In this document: positions 1-8,020 of the stretch, one piece after another
Numbering within the stretch: position 1 is the stretch's first letter
Layout of the letters: each line of letters starts with the position of its first letter
Notes under the pieces: generated by a model
The model's database searches: none
Told to the model about the DNA's origin: nothing
What the model saw: only the letters and a program-made list of their open reading frames with translations
Source of the DNA: a virus
DNA: 40,389 nucleotides
IMG/VR virus record: IMGVR_UViG_3300045049_000112
Span: 1 to 40,389 of that record
Direction: 5' to 3' (one strand)
Translations under genes and position numbers: made by a program

Positions 1-122
1 ACCCGCGGCTCGGACACGCCGGATCTGATCGTCATGTCCGACGACTACTTCGCGTTCTACGAGCAGTCGCAAACGTCGCTCAAGCGCTATGCGCCGCAAG
101 ACAATGGGCAAGGCGGCATGGT
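1..122. repeat. Left copy of 122-bp terminal direct repeat
   Basis: These bases are identical to 40264..40385. The capsid reading frame runs through the join without a shift. The repeat is best read as the overlap left when a circular or circularly permuted genome was linearised by assembly, not as a biological terminal repeat. The true unit is then about 40,263 bp. Confidence 0.95.
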
Positions 123-357
123 CTCGATGAAGTACAAGACCGCTGACGTCTTCTTCGACAGCTCGGGCGGCATCCCGGCTCAACACGCGTACTTCCTCAA
201 CACGGATTTCCTCGAAATGGTCGTTCATCGTGACGCCAACATGGATATGCCGGAGGAACTGCGCAGCGTGAACCAAGATGCTGTCGTGATGCCGATCCTC
301 TGGCAAGGCAACCTCGTGTGCTCGGCGCGGTTCCTGCAAGGCGTCCTCAAGGCGTAA
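1..357 (+). CDS. Major capsid protein, C-terminal part
   Basis: This is the C-terminal 118 residues of the major capsid protein, open at the left edge and ending in TAA at 355..357. The N-terminal part begins at 39634. Joined through the 122-bp overlap in the same frame, the protein is 328 residues. It would form the icosahedral shell. The assignment rests on position (after portal and scaffold-like genes, before a decoration-like protein), length and a strong Shine-Dalgarno at the true start. The segment contains an aromatic stretch (DDYFAFYEQS) and ends in VLKA. Confidence 0.85.
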   Translation, partial: TRGSDTPDLIVMSDDYFAFYEQSQTSLKRYAPQDNGQGGMVSMKYKTADVFFDSSGGIPAQHAYFLNTDFLEMVVHRDANMDMPEELRSVNQDAVVMPILWQGNLVCSARFLQGVLKA

Positions 358-367
358 GGAGAACGAC

Positions 368-1117
368 ATGACTACCGCAGCAACTCAGTACCCCCTGATC
401 GGCTCGCAACCGGTTGGGAATTTCTTCACGCCGGACAACATCAAGCGTCATCCGCTCGGTGCGCAAATCACCTTCGACGATCCCTATTGGGGTGGTGGCG
501 AAGCGATGTATCTCGCCATTCCGACGTCGACCGCGCTGAAGGTGGGCGAAGTCGTCGTTTGGGACGTCAATAACTCGGTGATCGACGTACCGAATACGGC
601 GAACCTCGGCATGCCGATCGCCTTGGCGCTGAATGCCAATAACTCGGACGCCAACAACGTTCAGTACGGCTGGTTCCTGATCTCCGGTCAAGGTGTCGCT
701 CTCTCGACGGCAAGCGTTGCTGCCGCCGCTCAGATCGGCATCGCAGCCGCGGGCAAGCTCGGCGCAGTCGCGGCCGGCAAGCAGATCCTGAACTGCCGCG
801 TTGAGGCTCCGGCGACGACTACCGTTGCGAAATCGAACACGCAGACCACCAACGGTTCGCCGTTGCTGCGCGTTGCGAACGCAGATGGCTGGTTTGTTGG
901 CATGGCGTTGAGCGGTACGGGCATTCCGGCATCGACGGCGGTCGGCGCAATCTCGGCTGATGGTCGCACCGTGACGATGGTTCAAACCGGTACTGCGACG
1001 GCCCAGAACGCAACGGCAAGCGGTTCGGTCACGGTGACCGGCACGTACAACGACGGCACGAACTTCTGGAACGTGCTAGCGATCAACGCGCCGTTTGCGC
1101 AGGGCCAAATCACGTAA
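368..1117 (+). CDS. Capsid decoration-like structural protein
   Basis: A 249-residue protein encoded 10 bases after the capsid gene with a good ribosome site (AAGGAG at 356..361). The N-terminal half is hydrophobic and Ala/Asn-rich. Around residues 168-195 there is a stretch of the type LLRVANADGWFVGMALSGTG, which recalls the small beta domains of phage head-decoration proteins. There is no signal peptide and no membrane segment. Position directly downstream of the capsid gene, and the terminator that follows, suggest it is made in large amounts with the capsid. Calling it a decoration protein is inference; a minor head protein is the alternative. Confidence 0.6.
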   Translation: MTTAATQYPLIGSQPVGNFFTPDNIKRHPLGAQITFDDPYWGGGEAMYLAIPTSTALKVGEVVVWDVNNSVIDVPNTANLGMPIALALNANNSDANNVQYGWFLISGQGVALSTASVAAAAQIGIAAAGKLGAVAAGKQILNCRVEAPATTTVAKSNTQTTNGSPLLRVANADGWFVGMALSGTGIPASTAVGAISADGRTVTMVQTGTATAQNATASGSVTVTGTYNDGTNFWNVLAINAPFAQGQIT

Positions 1118-1143
1118 TCCCTGCTGTCTCCTTGGGGATCTTT

Positions 1144-1179
1144 CGCGGCGCATTCCTTCGGGTCTGCGCCGCGCTTTTT
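1144..1179 (+). terminator. Intrinsic terminator after capsid/decoration genes
   Basis: A 9-bp GC-rich stem (CGCGGCGCA at 1144..1152 with TGCGCCGCG at 1165..1173), a 12-base loop and a T run at 1175..1179. It would end or weaken transcripts coming from the capsid genes before the tail genes. Confidence 0.85.
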
Positions 1180-1192
1180 GGAGGGTTGAGAA

Positions 1193-1543
1193 ATGCCTGA
1201 AGACGTCAAAGAAGACGGTTCGCCGTCGAGCACGGAGCCGGCCCAAGCCGTAGAACAGCCGGGGGAAGCATTCGCCGATGCGTCGGATGCGGCCGCGTCA
1301 TCTCCCGTCGAATCGGTCTCTGTAACGCTTGCCTACACCGACGCTGGGTCGTCGCAACCCGTCGAAAGTTCGCCCGCTGAGCCTCTTACTTTCGAGCAGA
1401 GGGTAGAGCAGCGTTTCATGCAGGTCGAAGCATTCATCGTGAAGCTGCCGTATTCGATCGCTCATGCGCTCCATCAAGGCAGCGGTAGCGTCGAAGAACT
1501 CGCGCAACGTGCAATTGCGCATCTGTTTGGCAAAGACAAATAA
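1193..1543 (+). CDS. Acidic Ser/Ala-rich phage protein, unknown function
   Basis: A 116-residue protein starting 8 bases after GGAGG (1180..1184), just downstream of the terminator stem. Residues 1-65 are low-complexity, rich in Ala, Ser, Glu and Pro. The C-terminal 45 residues (from about TFEQRVEQRFMQVEAF) are predicted helical and end in a short basic tail (FGKDK). I do not recognise the family. Its place between head and tail genes suggests a head-completion or assembly role, but nothing in the sequence shows this. Confidence 0.65.
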   Translation: MPEDVKEDGSPSSTEPAQAVEQPGEAFADASDAAASSPVESVSVTLAYTDAGSSQPVESSPAEPLTFEQRVEQRFMQVEAFIVKLPYSIAHALHQGSGSVEELAQRAIAHLFGKDK

Positions 1544-1566
1544 CGGATCAATCCAAGGAGAACGCC

Positions 1567-2214
1567 ATGAACGAACTGACGCTTCAGCAAAAGGGTAGTC
1601 GCCCGCATATCCGCTTCGAACCGCGGCCGATCGAGGATCGTGAGGCCTCGATTCAACAGGGCCGAAAGGTCTACAAAGACATCGACTGGGTGATCATCAC
1701 TCCGCCGGGTGGCAAGGATGTTCGCGAAGACCATGCGGAAGCATGGCTCGCAAAGATCGAAGCGCAATCTCAAGTCGGCCAGTACGACTATGAGTGGGTA
1801 GATGCGTTCAGGAAGATGTATGCGATGTACAAGGACGGCAAGGAGATGCCTGAAAACGGTACGCCGCTTCGCATGTGCGTCACGCTCTTTTCGCCGGCCG
1901 AGATTCAAAACTGCCTCGCGGTCAATGTGCGCACGCTAGAAGATCTGGCGAACGCGAACGAAGAAGCGATCAGCCGGCTTGGTATGGGCGGACGTGCACT
2001 GAAAACTCGCGCACAGACGGCGCTGTCGACAGGTGAGGGGAAGGAGTCGGCCATGCGTGTCGAGGCGCTGGAAGTCGAAAACGCATCGCTCAAGGATCGT
2101 GTGTCCGATCTCACGGCTGTCGTCAACGAACTCCGCGAACAGATGGCGACGATGGTCCCGGCCGAGCAACGCCGCGGCCCCGGCCGTCCTCCGAAGCATC
2201 AAGAAGGAGCGTGA
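1567..2214 (+). CDS. Coiled-coil phage protein with C-terminal AT-hook-like motif
   Basis: A 215-residue protein with a clear ribosome site (AAGGAG at 1555..1560). Residues 1-130 look globular. Residues about 160-197 form a heptad-like coiled coil (VEALEVENASLKDRVSDL). The end carries RRGPGRPPK (about residues 202-210), a match to the AT-hook core GRP flanked by basic residues, which binds the minor groove of AT-rich DNA. The gene lies in the late cluster between head and tail-fibre genes, so it may be a virion protein touching packaged DNA or a late DNA-binding protein. The family is not recognised. Confidence 0.7.
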   Translation: MNELTLQQKGSRPHIRFEPRPIEDREASIQQGRKVYKDIDWVIITPPGGKDVREDHAEAWLAKIEAQSQVGQYDYEWVDAFRKMYAMYKDGKEMPENGTPLRMCVTLFSPAEIQNCLAVNVRTLEDLANANEEAISRLGMGGRALKTRAQTALSTGEGKESAMRVEALEVENASLKDRVSDLTAVVNELREQMATMVPAEQRRGPGRPPKHQEGA

Positions 2215-2215
2215 C

Positions 2216-2569
2216 ATGCAGAAATACCAGAACAACGTCATTTTGAGCCCCGGCGGGATTGCGGTCCCGAATGCAAGTGTTCTGGTGACCAACTATCCGA
2301 GTGGCACAACGGCGACGATCTATTCCGACAATGGAGTAACCGTCGCCGCAAACCCGCTCACGACCGATGCCAATGGAGCCTTTGGTTTCTATGCGGCAGA
2401 CGGGCATTACCAACTCCAAATCAGCGGGAATGTAAATGGTGTTGCGATTACGCCGGTGACGGTGAGCGACGTCCTGTTGGTCGACGTTCTTCCCGGCGAT
2501 CTCTCAACTTCGTTGCCTGCTAACTCCGGTCAACTCTGGAATAACGGCGGCGTCATCTCGGTTTCCTGA
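2216..2569 (+). CDS. Small tail-appendage protein
   Basis: A 117-residue protein. I chose ATG 2216 because AAGGAG lies just upstream and the previous stop ends at 2214; the same frame is open further upstream but overlaps the AT-hook gene. The stretch SDNGVTVAANPLTTDANGAFGF resembles the carboxypeptidase-regulatory-like beta domain found at the start of many phage tail-fibre proteins, in which a default value is replaced along a strand pattern. It is followed 1 base later by a fibre gene, so it probably acts as an adaptor or base for the fibre. Confidence 0.6.
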   Translation: MQKYQNNVILSPGGIAVPNASVLVTNYPSGTTATIYSDNGVTVAANPLTTDANGAFGFYAADGHYQLQISGNVNGVAITPVTVSDVLLVDVLPGDLSTSLPANSGQLWNNGGVISVS

Positions 2570-2570
2570 C

Positions 2571-3443
2571 ATGTTCAAACGAATCCTCGTCGCGGCCCTG
2601 TTGTGGCCGCTGCTGGCGCTCGGCGGTACATATCCGACCCCCACCTTCCAGAACGTGACGGTTCTTGGAACATTCACCTCAACGGGGAGCATTGGGCTTC
2701 CTAGTTTGGTGGCGCAGGCGGCCAATACGGTCGTAGCGAACGTCACGGGATCTAGCGCTTCGCCTACCGCAGTGCCATTGCCGAGCTGCAGCACGTCCAA
2801 CAGCGCGCTTCAGTACACCAGCGGTGTCGGGTTCTCGTGTGGGACAGCATTTGCCCTGACGACAGGAAATCTGAGCCAGTTCGCGTCTACGACTTCGGCT
2901 CAGTTGGCTGGTGTCATTTCTGACGAGACAGGAACCGGGGCTCTTGTATTTGCGAATAGCCCGACATTCTCCGGGACGATCGGCGGAAACATTTCGTTCT
3001 CCGGCACGCTCACTCCGTCTCAGACGAATGGTATTGTCGGAACCACTACAAACAACAACGCGAATGCCAGCAGCGTCGGCGAATATCAAACTGCTACATC
3101 TTCTAGTACAGCTCTTACAACAGGCGTCAATACGAACCTTATATCGCTCAGTCTGACAGCTGGGGATTGGGACGTTAGCGGTGTAGCTCAAATCGCTCCC
3201 GCCGCATCCACAGTTCTGAATTCGTGGGTTGTAGGGATATCGACGACCTCCGGTGCGTTTGGACCGGTCGGCACCTATGTATCGCCTGCCTATTCGACTA
3301 CGGGGACTGGGCAAACCACGGGCAGTCCGATGGTGAGAGTTTCTCTATCTTCGACAACAACAGTTTACTTGGAGGTTATCGCGAATTTCACGACTAGCAC
3401 GCTCAACGCTACTGGATTTATAAGAGCACGGAGAGTCAGATAA
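2571..3443 (+). CDS. Tail-fibre protein with N-terminal signal-like segment
   Basis: A 290-residue fibre protein. Residues 1-19 (KR then ILVAALLWPLLALG) look exactly like a signal peptide, which is strange for a protein that should assemble in the cytoplasm. The rest is Ser/Thr/Gly/Asn-rich beta structure with a stretch common in phage fibres (QLAGVISDETGTGALVFANS, residues 112-131). The last 110 residues resemble a trimeric TNF/C1q-like head (GDWDVSGVAQI ... RARRVR). Likely role: receptor binding. It directly follows the 117-residue appendage gene and is followed by a small gene overlapping by one base. Confidence 0.7.
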   Translation: MFKRILVAALLWPLLALGGTYPTPTFQNVTVLGTFTSTGSIGLPSLVAQAANTVVANVTGSSASPTAVPLPSCSTSNSALQYTSGVGFSCGTAFALTTGNLSQFASTTSAQLAGVISDETGTGALVFANSPTFSGTIGGNISFSGTLTPSQTNGIVGTTTNNNANASSVGEYQTATSSSTALTTGVNTNLISLSLTAGDWDVSGVAQIAPAASTVLNSWVVGISTTSGAFGPVGTYVSPAYSTTGTGQTTGSPMVRVSLSSTTTVYLEVIANFTTSTLNATGFIRARRVR

Positions 3444-3676
3444 TGGCAATAACCGCGACGGCAATTCTCGTCGAAGTAGATTTCAATGGATCTACTGGTA
3501 ATGGCCCTGTAAACGTGGATGGACTTAATGCTGGGGACGTGATGTTGCGTTGTGTGCCCAATGGCTTTACGGATGGGTTCGAGCCAGTAGTTTCCGTATC
3601 TGGACAGATCCAGCAAAACGCAAATCTGGATTGGTCTACCGTCCATTTCACTGCATACTTGTTGCGAGGCGTGTGA
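3443..3676 (+). CDS. Small phage protein in fibre operon, unknown function
   Basis: A 77-residue protein whose ATG shares a base with the stop of the fibre gene and whose stop overlaps the next ATG. Such tight coupling supports that it is translated. The sequence is beta-rich (TATAILVEVDFNGSTGNGPV) with no signal, membrane segment or cysteine pair. It could be a fibre cap or a chaperone, but I do not recognise it. Confidence 0.6.
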   Translation: MAITATAILVEVDFNGSTGNGPVNVDGLNAGDVMLRCVPNGFTDGFEPVVSVSGQIQQNANLDWSTVHFTAYLLRGV

Positions 3677-4410
3677 TGCCTATCGTCGTCCAGCCAGTAA
3701 CAGGATCAGTTTCCTGTTTGTCGATAATTCAGGACGTGGCGGAGCGCCTGAATATTCCCTCGCCGAGTGCTGTGGCGACGTCTACCGATCCGGCAATTCG
3801 TCAATTGCTCGCCCTTTCGAACAAGGAAGGGGAATGGTTGGCTAACAAGAACTGGCAGGCTCTCACGCAAGAAGCGAGCTTCGTGACGGTTGCGCAGGAA
3901 AATCAGGGTTCTCTCGCGACGATCGCTCCGTACATGAAGAACATCATTAACGACACTATGTGGAACCGCGATCTGCGGCGACCGGTGTTCGGGCCAATGA
4001 CTGCGCAGCGGTGGGAGCAGTTGAAGGCGATGGTGATGCAAGGTCCGTGGAATCAATTTCAGATCCGCGGTGGGAACATTCTGTTCATTCCCGTCCCTAC
4101 GCCGGGACAGCACATCTGGTTTCAGTATACGTCTCGCAACTGGTGTCAGTCTGCGAGTGGCATGGGGCAAATCAAGTTCCTTGCAGATAACGATACATTG
4201 GTGCTGCGTGACGATCTGTTCAAACTCGGTCTCGAATGGCGTTGGCGTAAGGCGAAGGGTCTCGAATACGCGCAAGACTTCGTGGACTACGAAGATTTCC
4301 TGCAGAACTGTCTCGCGACGGATGGCACGAAGGATGTCATCAATATGGGAGACGTAAAGTACGACATCTATCCCGGCATTCTGGTGCCGAGCGGGTCGTG
4401 GGGAGCGTAA
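3676..4410 (+). CDS. Tail adaptor / head-to-tail connector-like protein
   Basis: A 244-residue protein. The start ATG at 3676 overlaps the previous stop (TGATG); the frame is open upstream but that region is already coding. The middle holds a pattern typical of podovirus tail adaptors: LLALSNKEGEWLANKNWQAL (residues about 44-63), then WNQFQIRGGNILFIPVP, and a C-terminal acidic stretch. Such proteins ring the portal and join it to the tail hub. The next gene is a hub-like protein, which fits. The assignment is by pattern and position, not by a catalytic motif. Confidence 0.6.
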   Translation: MPIVVQPVTGSVSCLSIIQDVAERLNIPSPSAVATSTDPAIRQLLALSNKEGEWLANKNWQALTQEASFVTVAQENQGSLATIAPYMKNIINDTMWNRDLRRPVFGPMTAQRWEQLKAMVMQGPWNQFQIRGGNILFIPVPTPGQHIWFQYTSRNWCQSASGMGQIKFLADNDTLVLRDDLFKLGLEWRWRKAKGLEYAQDFVDYEDFLQNCLATDGTKDVINMGDVKYDIYPGILVPSGSWGA

Positions 4411-4415
4411 CGCAA

Positions 4416-5975
4416 ATGATGCGTCGTCCAGTCATCGCTCCGCGGCGCGGTCAAGCATCGCGGACGGTCAGCGTGTCGGCCCCCATTGGTGGATGGAATG
4501 CTCGCGACTCGATCGCGCAAATGCCGCCAGAAGATGCAGTGATTCTGACGAACTGGTTCCCCACTCCTTCCACTGTGGTGCTTCGGCAAGGATCGACGAA
4601 TTGGGCTACCGGGCTCGGCAATCAGGTCAATTCGATCATGCCGTACAACCCGGCTGGTGGTCCGGGGAAACTGTTCGCGGCGGCCGGCGGTTCAGTGTTC
4701 GATGTGACGAGCGCAGGCGCAGTCGGATCGCCAGTCATTTCGTCGCTGTCTAGCGATAAGTGGAAGTATGCAAACTTCGCGACTAGCGCCGGGCCATTTC
4801 TCGGAATGGTTAATGGGTCGGACGGCTATTACGTCTACAACGGGACCTCGTGGCAGCAGGTGACGTCTGGATCTTCTCCCATCTCGATTACTGGTGTTGA
4901 TCCGACTACCCTGTCTGACGTAGTAATGTTTGCTCAGCGGCTCTTCTTCATCCAGAAGGGATCTCTGAACGTCTACTACCTGCCGGTATCGAGCGTTGGC
5001 GGCGCTGCCACATTGTTCCCGATGCAATCGCTTTTCCCGCGTGGTGGACAGCTCATTGCGATGGGAGTATGGACGGTAGACGGTGGGTATGGGATGCAGG
5101 ACTACCTGTGCTTTGTGACGAGCGAAGGTGAGATCGCAGTCTACCAAGGTACCGATCCGTCGCAGGCTACTACATGGTCGAAGGTCGGTGTCTATCAGGT
5201 CGGAAACCCGATGGGGAACCGCTGTTTCATGAAGTATGGCGGCGATCTTCTTTACATCGGCAAAGACGGCCTAGGTCCGATCTCGCGTCTGTTGGCTTCG
5301 TCTCGGGTTAATACACAGGTCGACCTCAGCTACAAGATTCAAACCGCTATTTCGGCGGCCACGTCTGCTTACGCGTCCAATTTTGGATGGGATCTTGTCC
5401 TTCATCCGACTGCGAATGCCCTGATCCTCAACGTGCCGATTGGGCTAGGGCAACAACAGCAATACGTGATGAATACCATCACGGGCGCATGGAGCAATTT
5501 CACCGGCTGGCCGGCGAATTGCTGGGCTCGCTTCAATGATGCGATCTACTACGGTGGGAATGGTGTAGTGGTGCATGCGTGGACGACGGCGAATGACGAC
5601 AACGGCGGTCAGATAGTCGCCGAAGCGCTTCCTGCCTTCAACTACTTTGGGACCAGTCAACTCAAAGAGTGGACGATGGTCCGACCGATCTTCCAGTCGA
5701 GTGGAACGCCGGGAGTATCCCTTGGGTTAAACGTCGATTTCGATACTACCGCTCCGACGTCCACGCCGAGCTTTTCCGGCCAGAGCGGCGCTCTATGGGA
5801 TCAGGCTTTGTGGGATCAGGCGCAATGGGGCGGCAGCCAGCAGATGATCAAGAACTGGCAGACGGTCGCCGGTGTCGGCTATGCCGCGGCAATGCACATG
5901 AAGGTAAGCGCACTTGACGTGCCAGTTTCGTGGGTGAGCACGGACTACCTGATGATGGACGGAGCGGTCCTCTGA
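4416..5975 (+). CDS. Tail hub / nozzle-like beta-propeller protein
   Basis: A 519-residue protein from ATG 4416. A GTG at 4398 in the same frame lies inside the preceding gene; GGGGAG at about 4400 supports the ATG. The protein is rich in repeated beta units with WxxF/WARFND motifs (for example TITGAWSNFTGWPANCWARF region, residues 355-375). This is typical of the tail hub, nozzle or DNA-stabilisation proteins of P22- and T7-like phages. It would form the short tail channel. The next ATG overlaps its stop. Confidence 0.65.
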   Translation: MMRRPVIAPRRGQASRTVSVSAPIGGWNARDSIAQMPPEDAVILTNWFPTPSTVVLRQGSTNWATGLGNQVNSIMPYNPAGGPGKLFAAAGGSVFDVTSAGAVGSPVISSLSSDKWKYANFATSAGPFLGMVNGSDGYYVYNGTSWQQVTSGSSPISITGVDPTTLSDVVMFAQRLFFIQKGSLNVYYLPVSSVGGAATLFPMQSLFPRGGQLIAMGVWTVDGGYGMQDYLCFVTSEGEIAVYQGTDPSQATTWSKVGVYQVGNPMGNRCFMKYGGDLLYIGKDGLGPISRLLASSRVNTQVDLSYKIQTAISAATSAYASNFGWDLVLHPTANALILNVPIGLGQQQQYVMNTITGAWSNFTGWPANCWARFNDAIYYGGNGVVVHAWTTANDDNGGQIVAEALPAFNYFGTSQLKEWTMVRPIFQSSGTPGVSLGLNVDFDTTAPTSTPSFSGQSGALWDQALWDQAQWGGSQQMIKNWQTVAGVGYAAAMHMKVSALDVPVSWVSTDYLMMDGAVL

Positions 5976-6445
5976 TGAAGCGCATCGTATGGGGCGAACG
6001 CGAGCGCGTGATCGACTTTCTGTCGTCTCGCGTGGATGCAGAGCGATTCGGTCCAGATGTGCAAGGCATTGGTCTTGAAACTGACGGTGAACTGGTTGCC
6101 GCAGTCGTTTTCGAAGGTAAGTCGGGGGCCAACATTCTGATGCATGTTGCATCGAATGGAACTCGCCATTGGATGACACCGGCCTATATGGCGGCATGTT
6201 TTCGCTATCCCTTCATTCAGTTGGGATGCAACCGTATTACCGGCCTTGTGCGGGCCGACAACATCGATGCACAACGCTTCGATGAGCACTTGGGGTTCAA
6301 GCGTGAAGGACAACTCCGCGCGGCTTGCACCGATGGAATGGACTTGATCGTCTACGGCATGCTGAAAAGCGAGTGCCGTTTCATCGAAGGCAAATACCAT
6401 GCGGCACTATTGGCTGACATCCGACGCGCCGGACTTGCCGGCTAA
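5975..6445 (+). CDS. GNAT acetyltransferase-like phage protein
   Basis: A 156-residue protein starting at ATG 5975, which overlaps the hub stop (TGATG). The C-terminal half contains NRITGLVRADNIDAQRF and HLGFKREGQLR, the usual motif of the GNAT fold (beta4-alpha4 and beta5). Acetyl-CoA binding is expected but the classic pyrophosphate loop is degenerate. GNAT-like proteins occur among virion genes of several podophages, with unknown substrate. The 3' end overlaps the next reading frame by 47 bases. Confidence 0.7.
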   Translation: MKRIVWGERERVIDFLSSRVDAERFGPDVQGIGLETDGELVAAVVFEGKSGANILMHVASNGTRHWMTPAYMAACFRYPFIQLGCNRITGLVRADNIDAQRFDEHLGFKREGQLRAACTDGMDLIVYGMLKSECRFIEGKYHAALLADIRRAGLAG

Positions 6446-7427
6446 CGCGTTCCGTCGCGCGCTCGGCCGGAATCGCCCGGCAACGCTTGAAGGTGGAGGG
6501 AAGGGCGGTGATGCTCCTTCCGCTCCTGATCCGTGGCAGACGGCTCTCGCGACCACCTTTACGAACCAACAGTCAGCAGCCTTTAACAAGGCGCTGAACC
6601 TCAACAATTATTCGAATCCGTTTGGGTCTCAGACGTCCACGCAGATCGGGAAAGACCCAACAACGGGCGCGCCGATCTACGGCACGAACATTACAGCCAA
6701 TCCTCAACTTCAGGGAATGCTGAATGGGCTGTTGGGACAGGTAGGCCAAAGCGGGGCCATCAATCAGAATGCAATGACTGGCCTTGGTGGCCTCAACAGC
6801 CAGTACCAAGGGCTCAACGACGCTCTGTCTGCCCTGCGTTCGTCGATCAGTCCGCAAGCTGCGCAGCAAGCCCAACAGCAAGGGCAGAATGCCGCGTACG
6901 CCGCACAGACTCAGTATCTCGATCCGCAGTTCTCCCAGCAGAAAACGTCCCTTGATGCTCAGCTCGCCAATCAGGGCTTGACGCCCGGTTCGGAAGCGTA
7001 CAACAACGCTCAGAACAATTTCGCGTTGCAGAAGCAGCGCGCCTATAGCGACGCTGCGAATCAGTCCATTCTCACCGGTTCCCAGATCGGAACGCAGAAT
7101 CTTCAGAACCAACTGGCGAACCTTCAATCACAGTCGGGTCTGCTCGGGATGATGGGCTCGAATCTCGGCCAGCAAGCGGGCCTGTACGGTCAGCAAGTAG
7201 GCATCGGTCAGACGCCGTATTCGAACCTGCAAACGATCGCCCAGATGATTCCGGGCTATACCGGAACCGGTCAGGCTGCCGCTGCACCTGCGGATATCGC
7301 GGGATATATGAACAACGCGTATCAAGCCAAACTGGCCGGCTATAACGCCAATCAAGCAAGTGCCAATTCGGCCCTAGGCACTGTTGGTATGTTGGGTGCA
7401 GCTGGCGCTCTGGCGATGGGGTTCTAA
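6399..7427 (+). CDS. Gln/Asn-rich internal virion (ejection) protein
   Basis: A 342-residue protein. ATG 6399 follows a GAAGG and overlaps the acetyltransferase gene; a Gly-rich stretch (EGGGKGGDAPSAPDPWQTA) begins at about residue 31. Most of the protein is helical and full of Gln, Asn and Ala, with repeats such as QSGLLGMMGSNLGQQAGLYG. The end is hydrophobic (LGTVGMLGAAGALAMGF). Composition and position match the first of the podovirus ejection proteins, which leave the head ahead of the DNA and help it cross the envelope. No enzyme motif is seen. Confidence 0.6.
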   Translation: MRHYWLTSDAPDLPANAFRRALGRNRPATLEGGGKGGDAPSAPDPWQTALATTFTNQQSAAFNKALNLNNYSNPFGSQTSTQIGKDPTTGAPIYGTNITANPQLQGMLNGLLGQVGQSGAINQNAMTGLGGLNSQYQGLNDALSALRSSISPQAAQQAQQQGQNAAYAAQTQYLDPQFSQQKTSLDAQLANQGLTPGSEAYNNAQNNFALQKQRAYSDAANQSILTGSQIGTQNLQNQLANLQSQSGLLGMMGSNLGQQAGLYGQQVGIGQTPYSNLQTIAQMIPGYTGTGQAAAAPADIAGYMNNAYQAKLAGYNANQASANSALGTVGMLGAAGALAMGF

Positions 7428-8020
7428 TGAAGAATTCGGATCACCTTTTGCTCGTCGTGCGCGACGTAATGGCGCAATGGCCTAGCGTCGATCTGATGAA
7501 TCGCTCGACGTTCGTGAACAATTTGATCTTCTTGCACCGTCTCATTCTTGCGAGCGAAGACCTGCTGGAAGATTCGATACCCCGATCCGAAGGTGAATTG
7601 CGAGAATACTACGCCGACCATCTTGAGGAAGAACGTAGCCATGATGACTGGTTGGCATCTGACCTTTCCTCGATCGGAATCGACGTGTCCGCATGCGCCT
7701 TTCCGTCTGAAGCAGTGGCAGCCGTTGGCACGCAGTACTACTTGATTCGTCACGTTGATCCGTGCGCATTGCTTGGCTATATGGCAGTTCTTGAGTGCTT
7801 CCCGATGCCGAATGAAAAGCTGGAACAGCTCGAAGCGAAGCATGGAAAGGAGCTATGCAGAACGCTTCGCCATCATAGCGAGCACGACATCGAACATGGT
7901 GCGAAGTTGCTCGACCAGATAAACCGACTCAGCGAAAGACAGTTTCCTCTCGTAGTGCAAAACGCAGTCCAGACGGCCATCTACATCGGATCGGCCATTT
8001 CCAAATTCGAGGTGCAATGA
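7427..8020 (+). CDS. Heme-oxygenase-like diiron (iron-redox family) protein
   Basis: A 197-residue, all-helical protein. The pattern of possible metal ligands matches heme-oxygenase-like diiron proteins (TENA/PqqC/iron-containing redox fold): HLEEERSH (Glu68 or Glu69 and His72), ECFP (Glu123) and HHSEHDIEH (His149/150, Asp154, His157). In known members such proteins bind two irons and oxidise or cleave small molecules. It lies within the ejection-protein cluster, its ATG overlapping the previous TAA by one base and its stop overlapping the next ATG. Why a phage would carry this among virion genes is unknown. Whether it is packaged or acts in the infected cell cannot be told. Confidence 0.7.
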   Translation: MKNSDHLLLVVRDVMAQWPSVDLMNRSTFVNNLIFLHRLILASEDLLEDSIPRSEGELREYYADHLEEERSHDDWLASDLSSIGIDVSACAFPSEAVAAVGTQYYLIRHVDPCALLGYMAVLECFPMPNEKLEQLEAKHGKELCRTLRHHSEHDIEHGAKLLDQINRLSERQFPLVVQNAVQTAIYIGSAISKFEVQ

